This document shows positions 23,793 to 31,938 of a stretch of DNA of 64,000 nt, piece by piece. This DNA is from Nocardioides sp. W7 (GTDB lineage: Bacteria > Actinomycetota > Actinomycetes > Propionibacteriales > Nocardioidaceae), in assembly GCF_022919075.1 (NCBI RefSeq), contig NZ_CP095078.1:806001-870000 (forward strand), given 5' to 3'. The notes below the pieces were generated by a model that was not told where the DNA came from, made no database searches, and saw nothing but the letters and a program-made list of their open reading frames with translations. Positions within the stretch are counted from its first letter, which is position 1; each line of letters starts with the position of its first letter. Made by a program: the position numbers and the translations under genes.

Positions 23793-23861
23793 GGTTGAGG
23801 TGCGAGCGAAGCGAGACGGTCCTATGGATCATCTCAGGACTTCGTCCTTCGCACCTCAACC
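23793..23861. repeat. Two-tier intergenic palindrome (element 4)
   Basis: Outer arms GGTTGAGGTGCGA (23793-23805) and TCGCACCTCAACC (23849-23861) are perfect over 13 bp; an inner GTCCT/AGGAC pair lies within, not exactly co-centred. The GAGCGAAGCGAGAC stretch on the left resembles the TCGCTTCGCTC words in the ssb-rpsR spacer. It sits just beyond the stop of psuG (23866) on the reverse strand and before the DUF429 fusion gene. Confidence 0.65.
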
Positions 23862-23865
23862 AGCG

Positions 23866-24777
23866 TCAGCCGGCGTACGCCACCGCGATCGCCGCACCCA
23901 ACCGCGCGTTGGCGCGCACCAGCGCGATGTTGGCGGTGAGGCTGGCCCCGCCGGTGATCTCGACGATCCGGCCGAGGAGGTACGGCGTCGCATCCTTGCC
24001 GCGGATGCCCAGAGCGTCCATGTCGGTGAGGGCCTGGTCGATGATCCCGCCGATCTCGTCGGCGGGGATCTCGTCGGCCTCCGGGATCGGGTGTGCGACG
24101 ACGATGCCGCCGGCCAGGCCGAGGTCCCACTTGGCGCGCATCACGGCGGCGACCTGCTCAGGGCCGTCGACCCGCATCGGCGCCGCGTGGCCGCTGGAGC
24201 GGGAGTAGAACGACGGGAACTCGTCGCTGCCGTCGACCAGCACCGGCACGCCCAGCGTCTCGAGGGTCTCCAGGGTGAGGCCGATGTCGAGGATGCTCTT
24301 CACGCCCGCGCTGACCACGGTGACGTCGGTGCTGCCGAGCTCGGTGAGGTCGGCGCTGACGTCGAAGGTCTGCTGGGCGCCGCGGTGCACGCCGCCGAGT
24401 CCGCCGGTGACGAACACCCTGATTCCGGCCAGCGCGGCGAGCCGCATGGTCGCGGCGACGGTGGTGGCGCCGTGCAGGCGGCGGGCGACGACGTACGGCA
24501 GGTCGCGGACGCTGACCTTGGTGACGTCGCCGTGACTGGCCAGCAGCTCCAGGTCGTCGGGCGAGAGCCCGATCCGCGGGGTGCCGTCGAGGACGGCGAT
24601 GGTCGCGGGGACGGCGCCGTGCTCGCGCACGATGCCCTCGACCTCGGTGGCCATGGCGACGTTCTGCGGGTACGGCATGCCGTGGCTGATGATCGTGCTC
24701 TCCAGCGCGACCACGGGGCGGCCGTCGCGCAGCGCGTCGGCGACCTCGTCGGTCACGGCCAGCATCGGGTGGGTCAT
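23866..24777 (-). CDS. psuG: Pseudouridine-5'-phosphate glycosidase
   Basis: A 303-residue enzyme that reversibly splits pseudouridine 5'-phosphate into uracil and ribose 5-phosphate. Strongly conserved sequence covers the whole protein: VVALESTIISHGMPYPQNVAMA, PATIAVLDGTPRIGLS, KVSVRDLPYVVARRLHGATTVAATM, VFVTGGLGGVHRGAQ, TVVSAGVKSILDIGLTLETLETLGVPVL, and FPSFYSRSSGHAAP. Length is normal. Its start overlaps the stop of the kinase gene psuK (ATGA), giving the standard pseudouridine catabolic pair. No dedicated pseudouridine transporter is adjacent; the co-directional YibE/F-like gene is upstream. Confidence 0.97.
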   Translation of the reverse strand: MTHPMLAVTDEVADALRDGRPVVALESTIISHGMPYPQNVAMATEVEGIVREHGAVPATIAVLDGTPRIGLSPDDLELLASHGDVTKVSVRDLPYVVARRLHGATTVAATMRLAALAGIRVFVTGGLGGVHRGAQQTFDVSADLTELGSTDVTVVSAGVKSILDIGLTLETLETLGVPVLVDGSDEFPSFYSRSSGHAAPMRVDGPEQVAAVMRAKWDLGLAGGIVVAHPIPEADEIPADEIGGIIDQALTDMDALGIRGKDATPYLLGRIVEITGGASLTANIALVRANARLGAAIAVAYAG

Positions 24778-25871
24778 ACGTGTCTCCTGACAAGGCGGTC
24801 GGTGAGGTCCGGGCGGACGGTGTGGGTGCTGGCGATGGTGAGCGCGGCGGCCGCGTGGCCGAACGCCGCGGCCTCGGCCTCGCTCTCGCCGGCCAGCACG
24901 GCGTGGCAGAAGGCGGCGAGCATCGCGTCGCCGGCGCCGGTGACGTCGGCGACCTCGCCGGTGGGCACCGCGTCGAGGAGGACCTGGCCGTCGGGACCGC
25001 TGAGCAGCGAGCCACGCTCCCCCAGCCGCACCCAGACGTACGACGCCCCGCGGGCGTGCAGGTCGTCGACGGCGCTGCCCAGCTGGCGCTCGGTCCGCAC
25101 CGGGCGGCCGGTGAGCGCGCCGAGCTCGTCGCGGTTGGGCGTCACGGCGTACACCGGGCGGGCCGGGTCGAGCAGGTCGCGCAGCGGCTCGGCCTTGGGC
25201 ACGCTGACCGGCTCCAGGACCACCCGGACGCCGGCCGCCGCCGCCAGGTCGAGCGCGTAGCCCAGGGTCGGCGCGGCGAGGTTGCCGTCGAGCACCACGA
25301 GCGAGGCGGCGGCCACCAGGTCGCGGGCGGGGTTGATGTCGGCGGGCGCGAGCTCGTCGGTGGCCCGCATGTCCGCGACGGCCACCAACAGCTCGCCGTC
25401 GGCGTCGAGGACGGCGGTGTAGGTGCCGGTGGCGTGCGGGCTGCGTCGTACGTGCTCGACCCGGACGCCGGCGTCCGAGGTCGCGGCGAGGACCTGGTCG
25501 CCGAGTGGGTCGGCGCCGACGGCCGCGACCAGGTGGGTGCGGGTGCCGAGCCGGGCGAGGTTCTCCGCGACGTTGCGGCCGACGCCGCCGGGCGCGAGCG
25601 CGGAGCTGCCGGGGTTGCTGGTGCCGCGCCGGACGCTCCGGGTGCTGCGCGCCTTGACGTCCATGTTCGCGCCGCCGACCACGACGACCGATGGTCCGTC
25701 GCCGAGCACGTAGCCGCGGCCGAGGATGACGCCCTTCTTGCCGAGGTTGGACAGGTGCACGTTGACGGCGGCCCGCGTGGTGCCGAGCGCGCCGGCGATC
25801 GCCTCGGAGCCCAGCAGCGGGTCGCGGCGCAGCAGCGCGACGATCTCGCTCTCCCGCTCGGTCAGGCTCAC
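24774..25871 (-). CDS. psuK: Pseudouridine kinase with N-terminal helix-turn-helix (PfkB family)
   Basis: A 365-residue protein. Residues 1-55 (MSLTERESEIVALLRRDPLLGSEAIAGALGTTRAAVNVHLSNLGKKGVILGRGYVL) are a winged helix-turn-helix, and the rest is a PfkB carbohydrate kinase: VVVVGGANMDVKA, GGVGRNVAENLARLG, and the catalytic anion-hole motif DVTGAGDAMLA. It phosphorylates pseudouridine for PsuG. The fused HTH suggests that the enzyme also regulates its own or other genes, as known for HTH-PfkB proteins such as YeiI/YeiC relatives. GTG start lies 2 nt after the stop of the YibE/F gene and overlaps that gene's terminal region for its ribosome-binding site. Confidence 0.92.
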   Translation of the reverse strand: MSLTERESEIVALLRRDPLLGSEAIAGALGTTRAAVNVHLSNLGKKGVILGRGYVLGDGPSVVVVGGANMDVKARSTRSVRRGTSNPGSSALAPGGVGRNVAENLARLGTRTHLVAAVGADPLGDQVLAATSDAGVRVEHVRRSPHATGTYTAVLDADGELLVAVADMRATDELAPADINPARDLVAAASLVVLDGNLAAPTLGYALDLAAAAGVRVVLEPVSVPKAEPLRDLLDPARPVYAVTPNRDELGALTGRPVRTERQLGSAVDDLHARGASYVWVRLGERGSLLSGPDGQVLLDAVPTGEVADVTGAGDAMLAAFCHAVLAGESEAEAAAFGHAAAALTIASTHTVRPDLTDRLVRRHV

Positions 25872-25873
25872 CT

Positions 25874-27115
25874 TTAGGATACTAAGGGCGCTTTATCTTG
25901 ATCAGCAACCCCCGCGGGGACGGTGGCGACCGCGATCGCGGTCGTGACGGGTACGGCGAGGACCAGGCCGATGCTGGTCGCCAGCGTGCGGACCACCTCC
26001 TGGGCGATCTCCTCGGTCGCGAGCAGGTCGGCGATCGGCAGGCCGTAGAGCTGCAGGACGAGCAGCACGGTCAGCGCGGTGCCGGCGTACGCGAAGACGA
26101 TCGTGTAGATCGTCGAGGCGATGTGGTCGCGGCCGATCCGCATGGCGCTGGCGAAGACGGTCGCGCGCGACAGCCCCGGCGCGGCGGCCCGCAGCTCCCA
26201 GACCGCGGAGGACTGGGTGATCGTGACGTCGTTGAGCACGCCCAGGCCCGCGATGATCACCGCGCAGGTGAGCAGGCCGGCGAAGTCCAGATCGGGCGCG
26301 AAGGTGGTCAGCGTGTTCGCGCCCTCGTCGGCGACGCCGGTCAGCCGGGTCGCACCGACGGCCAGCCAGCCCAGCAGGGCGGTGAGCAGCACGCCGACGT
26401 GGGTGCCCGCGAGGGCGGCGCTGGTGCGGATCGAGAAGCCGTGGGTCGTGTAGAGGACGACGTACAGGATCGCGGCGGAGCCGACCAGACCGACCGCGAC
26501 CGCGGACTCCCCCACCAGCAGCGCGGGCAGCACGAACTGCCACAGCACGATCCCCGCGAACACCAGCCCGATCAGGGCCAGCACGCCGCGCAGTCGCGCG
26601 ACCACGACGACGACCAGCGCGAAGAGCCCCGCCATCAGCCAGATCGGGCTGGTCCGCTCCACCCCGAACCAGCTCACCCGCGCCGGCTCGCCCTCGGCGC
26701 CGGGCGTGCGGACCAGGCGTACGTCGTCGCCCGCCGTCAGGTCGGACTCGAGCACCTGCGGCGGCACCGTCAGCCGGGTCTCCTCGTCGTCGACCAGCAC
26801 CACGACCTGGCCGCACGCCGACCCGTCGTCGCCGTCCGCGCAGGCGGGCTCGACCTCGACGACCTCCGCCGTCGGGAAGGTGACCCCCTCCGCGGCGAAC
26901 GGCACCGAGTCGGCCAGCGCGTCGACCTGCTCGCCGTCCGGCCACAGCTGCCAGACCCCGACCGCGGTCGCCACCGCCACGAGTGCGAGGAAGCTCAGCA
27001 GCGCGGCGCGAGCGCCGCGGGTGACCCGGACGTCGGCGCCCCCACCGTGGCCGTGGCCGTGCCCGTGACCGGGACCGGCGTGCCTGTCTCGTCGGTGGGA
27101 GTGCGCGCCGGCCAT
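25874..27115 (-). CDS. YibE/F family membrane protein
   Basis: A 413-residue protein. The first 25 residues are His-rich (HSHRRDRHAGPGHGHGHGHGG), followed by one helix, an extracytoplasmic beta-rich region (about 60-160), and a C-terminal block of seven or eight helices with the YibE/F hallmarks LVVVVVARLRGVLALIGLVFAGIVLWQFVLPALLVG, SAAILYVVLYTTHGFSIRTSAALAGT, and GLGVLNDVTITQSSAVWEL. Family function is unknown. The histidine tract could bind metal. The ATG at 27115 is chosen over an extension that would cross the tandem-repeat promoter region. psuK starts 2 nt downstream, so the three genes form an operon. Confidence 0.88.
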   Translation of the reverse strand: MAGAHSHRRDRHAGPGHGHGHGHGGGADVRVTRGARAALLSFLALVAVATAVGVWQLWPDGEQVDALADSVPFAAEGVTFPTAEVVEVEPACADGDDGSACGQVVVLVDDEETRLTVPPQVLESDLTAGDDVRLVRTPGAEGEPARVSWFGVERTSPIWLMAGLFALVVVVVARLRGVLALIGLVFAGIVLWQFVLPALLVGESAVAVGLVGSAAILYVVLYTTHGFSIRTSAALAGTHVGVLLTALLGWLAVGATRLTGVADEGANTLTTFAPDLDFAGLLTCAVIIAGLGVLNDVTITQSSAVWELRAAAPGLSRATVFASAMRIGRDHIASTIYTIVFAYAGTALTVLLVLQLYGLPIADLLATEEIAQEVVRTLATSIGLVLAVPVTTAIAVATVPAGVADQDKAPLVS

Positions 27116-27156
27116 GGCGCCATCATCCCTGGTCGATGTAGCGCGGGACGGCGGGA

Positions 27157-27297
27157 GCGGTGAGTGGTCCACCGATCCGCCGGACCGGACGGTGGACTGC
27201 TCACCGCCGACCCGGCGCGCCGCCCACGACACGCGGGCGCGCGGTGGCTCGTCCACCGACCCGCCAGACCGGACGGTGGTCTGCTCACCGCCGACCC
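27157..27297. repeat. Two 47-bp direct repeats, each with an inverted repeat, in a divergent promoter region
   Basis: Copies 27167-27213 and 27251-27297 match at 44 of 47 positions with an 84-bp period. Each contains GTCCACCG...CGGTGG. In the first, a longer palindrome GCGGTGAG-TG-GTCCACCG / CGGTGGAC-TG-CTCACCGC spans 27157-27207 (16 of 18 paired). They occupy the space between the divergent YibE/F (start 27115) and DoxX (start 27343) genes, so they could be paired binding sites for a regulator. Confidence 0.75.
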
Positions 27298-27342
27298 CTG
27301 AAGCCCGGTCGGGGCTGAGTGCGGGCGCCTAGGCTGCTTCAC

Positions 27343-27741
27343 ATGTCCCTCGCCCGCACGACCGCCCGCGTCGCCCTCGGCTCGATCATGACCTTCGCCG
27401 GCGTCACCCACCTGACGACGGCCCGCGAGGAGTTCCGGGCGCAGGTGCCAGACTGGTTCCCGGTCGACGCCGACACCGTCGTGCTCGCCTCCGGTGTCGT
27501 CGAGATCAGCCTCGGCGCCGCATTCGTCGCGCTGCCGAAGCACCGGCGCACCGTCGGCGCCCTGCTCGCGGCGTTCTTCGTCGCGATCTTCCCGGGCAAC
27601 ATCGCCCAGTACGTCGAGCACACCGACGCCTTCGGTCTCGACACGGACACCAAGCGGTTCGTGCGGCTGTTCTTCCAGCCGGTGCTGGTCGCCTGGGCGC
27701 TGTTCGCCGGCGGGGTGCTCCGCGACCGCAAGCGGGGCTAG
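27343..27741 (+). CDS. DoxX family membrane protein
   Basis: A 132-residue protein with four hydrophobic helices: ARVALGSIMTFAGVTHLT, VVLASGVVEISLGAAFVAL, VGALLAAFFVAIFPGNIAQY and FVRLFFQPVLVAWALFAGGVL. The GVTHF-like first helix and the NIAQY motif fit the DoxX/DoxD-like family, which is linked to quinone or thiol metabolism in some bacteria. TAGGCT (27330-27335) is 7 nt before the ATG, so the message is probably leaderless. Ends 6 bp before palindrome element 5. Confidence 0.85.
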   Translation: MSLARTTARVALGSIMTFAGVTHLTTAREEFRAQVPDWFPVDADTVVLASGVVEISLGAAFVALPKHRRTVGALLAAFFVAIFPGNIAQYVEHTDAFGLDTDTKRFVRLFFQPVLVAWALFAGGVLRDRKRG

Positions 27742-27746
27742 TCGTC

Positions 27747-27822
27747 AGCTGTAACGCGCTGTTACAGCAACTACCGCACCGCTGCAGCAGGCGGGTAGTG
27801 GGTGTAACAGCGCGTTACAGCT
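27747..27822. repeat. Two-tier intergenic palindrome (element 5)
   Basis: Outer arms AGCTGTAACGCGCTGTTACA (27747-27766) and TGTAACAGCGCGTTACAGCT (27803-27822) are perfect over 20 bp. The centre is GCTGCAGC (27781-27788) flanked by imperfectly paired CTACC/GGGTAG; both tiers are centred on 27784.5. The arms begin with the same CTGTAACGCG word as element 2. It lies between the ends of two convergent genes (27741 and 27840), the position of a bidirectional terminator. Confidence 0.85.
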
Positions 27823-27839
27823 CCCCCAGCCCCCGCCCG

Positions 27840-28196
27840 TCAGCCGTCCTTGAGGCCCGCCTCGATCTCGAAACGGTTCATCCGCCCGGGGCGGCCGAGC
27901 TCCTCCAGGAGGTAGCGGAGCGGGAAGACCAGGCCGTACTTCGCCCACTGCTCGGCGTGCACGGCCTGGTGCCGCAGCAGCGCTGGGCTCGAACTCCGTC
28001 CGGCGAGGAACACCCCGCCGACCGTGACGCCCCGCCCGAAGCCACCCCGACCGGTCGCGACGAGCAGCCGGGTGCCCGCGTCGTACCGGATCTCGGCGCG
28101 CCACAGCCGGGCCCAGGCCAGCGCGAGGGAGGTGGCGACCAGCGAACCGATCGACCCGCGGGCCGCCTGCTGACGTTCCTCGGGGCTGATGGTCAT
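27840..28196 (-). CDS. Hypothetical protein with HxxxH-EQW motif
   Basis: A 118-residue protein of no family that I can name with certainty. The C-terminal half has GVFLAGRSSSPALLRHQAVHAEQWAKYGLVFPLRYLLEE and later NRFEIEAGLKDG. The RHQAVHAEQW helix resembles a minimal HExxH-like zinc motif (HQAVH) with a downstream Glu (FEIEAG), as in DUF4157-like or minigluzincin-type sequences, but catalytic activity is not shown. The start at 28196 has AGGAG at suitable spacing; an open frame extends to 28265 but would run into the divergent gene's leader. Confidence 0.6.
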   Translation of the reverse strand: MTISPEERQQAARGSIGSLVATSLALAWARLWRAEIRYDAGTRLLVATGRGGFGRGVTVGGVFLAGRSSSPALLRHQAVHAEQWAKYGLVFPLRYLLEELGRPGRMNRFEIEAGLKDG

Positions 28197-28273
28197 CAGG
28201 GCTGCTCCTGTCGTCGCGCTGCTCGAGGTGCCCCCGAGCGAGGTGTCGGTGGTAGGCGTCATCATGTCGTGTT

Positions 28274-28654
28274 GTGGCCGGTCGTCCCGAGGTTCCCGCG
28301 GAGTGGGTGCGCAGGATCGGCGCCGTGCTCGAGGTGCTGCCCGAGTGCGAGCGCCTCGACGCGTGGGTCGGCGTGCAGTGGAAGGTCGGCTCCACCAGCG
28401 TCGCGCACGTGTTCGGTGGCGAGGACCAGCTCTTCCGGATCCTCTTCCACGCTGAGCCCGACGAGGTGATGGCCTTCCAGCACCTCGGGCCGCCGTACTT
28501 CCGGGCCGGCTACGGCCGCGACGTGGTCGGGCTGGTGCTCGACGGCGACACCGACTGGGACGAGCTCGCCGAGCTCCTCACCGACGGCTACTGCCTGCGG
28601 GCGCCGGCGCCCCTCGCGGCTCTCGTGCCGCGGCCGCCGACCCCCGAGGGCTAG
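28274..28654 (+). CDS. MmcQ/YjbR family protein
   Basis: A 126-residue alpha/beta protein. The motifs VGVQWKVGSTSVAHVFGGED, FRILFHAEPDEV, FQHLGPPYFRAGYGRDVVGLVLDGDTDWDELAELLTDGYCLRAP follow the order of the YjbR fold (CyaY-like): the RPYxxxGxW-like segment is here PPYFRAGYGRDVVGL, and W-D/E-E-L-xx-L-L-xx-SY is present as DWDELAELLTDGY. Family members are described as DNA-binding-like but without clear function. GTG start. Its stop codon TAG shares the tetranucleotide CTAG with the stop of lhgO on the other strand. Confidence 0.8.
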   Translation: MAGRPEVPAEWVRRIGAVLEVLPECERLDAWVGVQWKVGSTSVAHVFGGEDQLFRILFHAEPDEVMAFQHLGPPYFRAGYGRDVVGLVLDGDTDWDELAELLTDGYCLRAPAPLAALVPRPPTPEG

Positions 28655-29847
28655 CGAAGGTCCATCCGGTCGACGACGTGCTCGGCGATCGCGAGGCTCG
28701 AGGTGGCGGCCGGCGACGGCGCGTTGCGCACGCTGGTGACCCCGTCTGACTGCTGGATGACGAAGTCGTCGACCAGCGAGCCGTCGCGTTCGAGCGCCTG
28801 GGCGCGCAACCCGAGGCCGCTGCGGACGACGTCGGACGCGCCGATGTCGGGGACGTAGCGCTGGGCGGCCCGCATGTAGGCCCGCTTCGAGAGCACCCCG
28901 CGGGCCTCGGCGAGGCCGGTGCGCCAGTGCTCGCCGGCGAAGCGCCAGAAGCCGCCGAAGGCCAGGGTCTCCGTGACGTCGCGGGCCGAGAACGACAGCC
29001 GGCCGTAGGCCTGCCGGCTCAGCGCGAGGAACGCGTTCGGACCGACCTCGAGCCTGCCGTCGACGCGGCGGGTGAAGTGCACCCCGAGGAAGGGGTAGCG
29101 CGGGTCGGGGACCGGGTAGATCATCCCGCGCACGTGGCTCTGTTTATGGGCGACGACGCTCATGTACTCGCCCCGGAACGGCACGATCCGCGGGGTCGAC
29201 GAGCCACCGGCGAGCCGCCCGAGCCGGTCGGACTCCAGCCCGCCGCAGACCACGAGCCGGTCGAACCGGAACGGCCCACCGTCGGTGGCGACCTCCACCC
29301 CGCCGACCCCTCGTCGTACGCCGGTGACGGTGGTCGACAGGTGCACCACCCCGCCGGCGGTCTCGACGTCTCGGGCGTACGCCGTCGCGACGGCCACGTA
29401 GTCGGTGATCGCCGTGGCCGGCGAGTGCAGCGCCACCAGGCCGGCCGCGTGCGGCTCCACGTCGGTGAGGTCGGTGCCCTCGACCCGGCGCAGGCCGGGC
29501 ACGCCGTTCTCGGCTGCGGTCCGCTCCAGCGCCTCGAACCGGCCCAGCTCCGCGGGGTCGACCGCCACGACGAGCTTCCCGCACTCGTCGTACGGCAACC
29601 CGCGCTCGGCGGCGTACTCCTTGAGCAGCCCGCGGCCCCGGGTGCACAGTCCGGCCTTGAGGCTGCCGGGCCTGTAGTAGATCCCGGCGTGCACGACACC
29701 GGAGTTGTGCCCGGTCTGGTGGGCGCCGAGCCGGTCCTCCTTCTCGAGGACGACGACCCGGGTGCCGGGATGGCGCAGGGTCAGCTCCCGGGCGACCGCC
29801 AGCCCGACGATCCCGCCGCCGACGACGCCGATGGTGCGTTCGCTCAT
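28651..29847 (-). CDS. lhgO: L-2-hydroxyglutarate oxidase
   Basis: A 398-residue FAD-dependent oxidoreductase of the DAO family. The dinucleotide-binding motif is IGVVGGGIVGLAVARELTLRHPG near the N terminus, then LGAHQTGHNSGVVHAGIYYRPGSLKAGLC, PFRGEYMSVV, YPVPDPRYPFLGVHFTRRVDGRLEVGPNAFLAL and the C-terminal HVVDRMDL region, all typical of LhgO. It oxidises L-2-hydroxyglutarate to 2-oxoglutarate and passes electrons to the quinone pool, probably as a peripheral membrane protein. ATG 29847 is favoured over 29853 because GGAGGG is then spaced 6 nt away. Convergent with the YjbR-like gene, sharing a CTAG stop. Confidence 0.93.
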   Translation of the reverse strand: MSERTIGVVGGGIVGLAVARELTLRHPGTRVVVLEKEDRLGAHQTGHNSGVVHAGIYYRPGSLKAGLCTRGRGLLKEYAAERGLPYDECGKLVVAVDPAELGRFEALERTAAENGVPGLRRVEGTDLTDVEPHAAGLVALHSPATAITDYVAVATAYARDVETAGGVVHLSTTVTGVRRGVGGVEVATDGGPFRFDRLVVCGGLESDRLGRLAGGSSTPRIVPFRGEYMSVVAHKQSHVRGMIYPVPDPRYPFLGVHFTRRVDGRLEVGPNAFLALSRQAYGRLSFSARDVTETLAFGGFWRFAGEHWRTGLAEARGVLSKRAYMRAAQRYVPDIGASDVVRSGLGLRAQALERDGSLVDDFVIQQSDGVTSVRNAPSPAATSSLAIAEHVVDRMDLR

Positions 29848-29952
29848 TCGCATCCCTCCGCCAGGTCCGGGCGTCGTCGACCGGTCCGCGCGACGGTACG
29901 ACGGGGAGCGGTCGCGGGGAAGAGGCACTCGCCACCTGGTAGACCTGGGCCC

Positions 29953-30387
29953 GTGAGCGACTCGCGCCCTCCCCGTCCCGCCGAGCAGGTCCTCCAGGCC
30001 GGGGCCACCGCCGCCTGGATCGCGGTCCCCGACTACACCTCGCGGCCGATGGCGCGGCGTACCGCGCGCGCCGCCGTCCTGGCCGCCTCGGCCGGCGCGT
30101 TCGTCCTGCTCGAGCGCAGGGCGCCGGAGGAGGAGGACGCCGATGAGCCGAACGAGACCGAGGAGCCGCGCCCGGCCCTCGTGGCCGCGGCGGTCGCCGC
30201 AGGCCTGCTCGCCTCGGTCGGCGCCAGCGTCGGCGGCAGGCGGGCGAGCCGGGCGGCCGTGGAGCGGCTCCGGGCCCGCGGCGTCCGGCGCCCATGGACC
30301 GTGGTCGGTCTAGGCACCGCAGCCGTCACCCTGGCTCTCTCCGCCGTCCAGGACCGGCTGCAACGCTCGCTCCCGACGACGCGCTGA
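29953..30387 (+). CDS. Hypothetical membrane protein
   Basis: A 144-residue protein with two or three hydrophobic segments (AVLAASAGAFVLLERR, ALVAAAVAAGLLASVGASVGG, TVVGLGTAAVTLALSAV) and an acidic linker (APEEEDADEPNETEEPR) between the first two. I recognise no family; such peptidase-less, Ala-rich membrane proteins are common in actinobacteria. GTG start, 7 nt after TAGACC (29940-29945), suggests a leaderless message. It converges with the AtoE-like gene, with 9 bp between the stops. Confidence 0.65.
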   Translation: MSDSRPPRPAEQVLQAGATAAWIAVPDYTSRPMARRTARAAVLAASAGAFVLLERRAPEEEDADEPNETEEPRPALVAAAVAAGLLASVGASVGGRRASRAAVERLRARGVRRPWTVVGLGTAAVTLALSAVQDRLQRSLPTTR

Positions 30388-30396
30388 GGCGGGCGG

Positions 30397-31839
30397 CTAC
30401 GGCATCACGGGCGGCTCGAAGTCGAAGGTCATCCCGAGCAGCCACAACAGCAGCAGGACCACCGGCAGGTGGAAGAGGAACTGCAGGAAGGTGAAACCGA
30501 CCAGGTCCCGGGCCCGCAGGCCGAGCACGGCCAGCAGCGGCAGCATGAAGAACGGGTTGACCAGGTTCGGCAGCGCCTCGGCGGCGTTGTAGATCTGCAC
30601 CGTCCAGCCCAGGTTCATCTGCACGTCGGTGGCCGACTGCATGACGTAGGGGGCCTCGACCAGCCACTTGCCGCCGCCGGAGGGCACCAGGATGCCGAGC
30701 AGTGCGGTGTAGAGCGCGATCACGACGGCGAAGCCACCGCCGCCGCCGATGCCGGTGAACAGGTCCGCGAGGTGCTCGGAGACGGTCATCCCGCCGTTGC
30801 CCTCGGCGCGGGTCAGGATCGCGGCCATCGCGGCGTACAGCGGGAACTGCACGAGTACGCCGGCCGTGGAGGGCACCGCCTTCGTGGTGGCGTCCAGGAA
30901 CGCCCGCGGGGTGCCGTGCAACACCAGGCCGAGGACCAGGAAGACCAGCAGGTAGGCGTTCAGGCTGCTGAGCACGGTGAGCACCGGCAGGTCGATGAGC
31001 TGCCAGACCAGCCAGACCAGGGTGATCAGCCCGAGGAAGCCCGGCAGGATCCGGGAGTGCTCCAGCCACTCGCCGGGCCGGGTGCGCGCGAGCGCCGGCG
31101 GGACGGAGTCGTCGAGGTCCACGCCGAGGTCCTCGGCGGTCTTCACCGCCGCCCCGCGCGGCGCCGAGGCCCAGGCGACGGCGACGCTGAGCGCGATCAG
31201 CACCGCCGCCATGGTCAGCGACTGCCAGGTCAGGATGGTGCTGCCGAAGTCCAGGACGCCGGTGATCTCCAGCAGCTCGGGCGGCAGCGACGCCGGCGTC
31301 GCCTGGAGCTGGGCGGCCGAGGAGGAGAGGCCGAGCGCCCACACCGCCCCGAGGCCGAGGTACGCCGCCGCGCCCAGCGCCCGGTAGTCGGCGCGCAGGT
31401 CCGTCCGGCGGGCGATCGCGCGGGCCAGCAGCCCGGCGAAGACCAGGCTCAGGCCCCAGTTCAGCATGGAGACCAGGCACGAGAGCAGCGCGACGAAGGC
31501 GACCGCGCCGCGCGGGGTGGACGGGACCATGGCGATCCGCGCGATCAGCCGGGCGACCGGGGGTGAGGTGGCCACGATGTACCCGGTCAGCACCACCATG
31601 GCCATCTGCAGGGTGAACGCGGTGAGGTCCCAGAAGCCGCCGCCGAAGGCGTTGGCGACGGTCTTGGGGCTGGAGCCGTTCAGCAGGGCCGCGACGGTCA
31701 CCACGAACACGCCGGCCAGGGCGAAGACGTAGGCGTCGGGGAACCACTTCTCGGTCCAGGCGGCACAGCGCTGGGCGAAGCGGGCCAGGCCGCGCTCCTG
31801 TGCGGATCCGGCTGCGGCCTCGGGGGCGGCGTGGCTCAT
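30397..31839 (-). CDS. Short-chain fatty acid transporter, AtoE/TIGR00366 family
   Basis: A 480-residue membrane protein with 11-12 helices. Family landmarks: TEKWFPDAYVFALAGVFVVTV, GGGFWDLTAFTLQMAMVVLTGYIVA, SMLNWGLSLVFAGLLAR, GLGAVWALGLSSSAAQLQATPASLP, FPLYAAMAAI, VPSGGGKWLVEAPYV and the C-terminal FHLPVVLLLLWLLG. AtoE-like proteins take up short-chain fatty acids such as acetoacetate or butyrate. The ATG at 31839 has AGGAGT nearby. Nothing adjacent identifies a catabolic pathway beyond lhgO. Confidence 0.92.
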   Translation of the reverse strand: MSHAAPEAAAGSAQERGLARFAQRCAAWTEKWFPDAYVFALAGVFVVTVAALLNGSSPKTVANAFGGGFWDLTAFTLQMAMVVLTGYIVATSPPVARLIARIAMVPSTPRGAVAFVALLSCLVSMLNWGLSLVFAGLLARAIARRTDLRADYRALGAAAYLGLGAVWALGLSSSAAQLQATPASLPPELLEITGVLDFGSTILTWQSLTMAAVLIALSVAVAWASAPRGAAVKTAEDLGVDLDDSVPPALARTRPGEWLEHSRILPGFLGLITLVWLVWQLIDLPVLTVLSSLNAYLLVFLVLGLVLHGTPRAFLDATTKAVPSTAGVLVQFPLYAAMAAILTRAEGNGGMTVSEHLADLFTGIGGGGGFAVVIALYTALLGILVPSGGGKWLVEAPYVMQSATDVQMNLGWTVQIYNAAEALPNLVNPFFMLPLLAVLGLRARDLVGFTFLQFLFHLPVVLLLLWLLGMTFDFEPPVMP

Positions 31840-31938
31840 CGGGGACTCCTCTCGGTCTTCCTCCGACAGGTCCCGTGCCCCCTCGGTGCCTCCTCCATCC
31901 CCGGGCTGGTCTCGACATCTCTCGGCGAGTTCGTCCAC

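Noticed and set aside
25866..25885. CCTTAG-TATC-CTAAAGG-like dyad as operator of psuK
   Set aside because: It lies over the last codons and stop of the YibE/F gene inside an operon and provides the psuK ribosome-binding region; a chance dyad is the simpler reading.
27114..27332. Repeated peptide STDPPDRTV-CSPPT in an open frame across the tandem repeats
   Set aside because: It is a by-product of the 47-bp DNA repeats; no ribosome-binding site, and the region is the divergent promoter of two genes.
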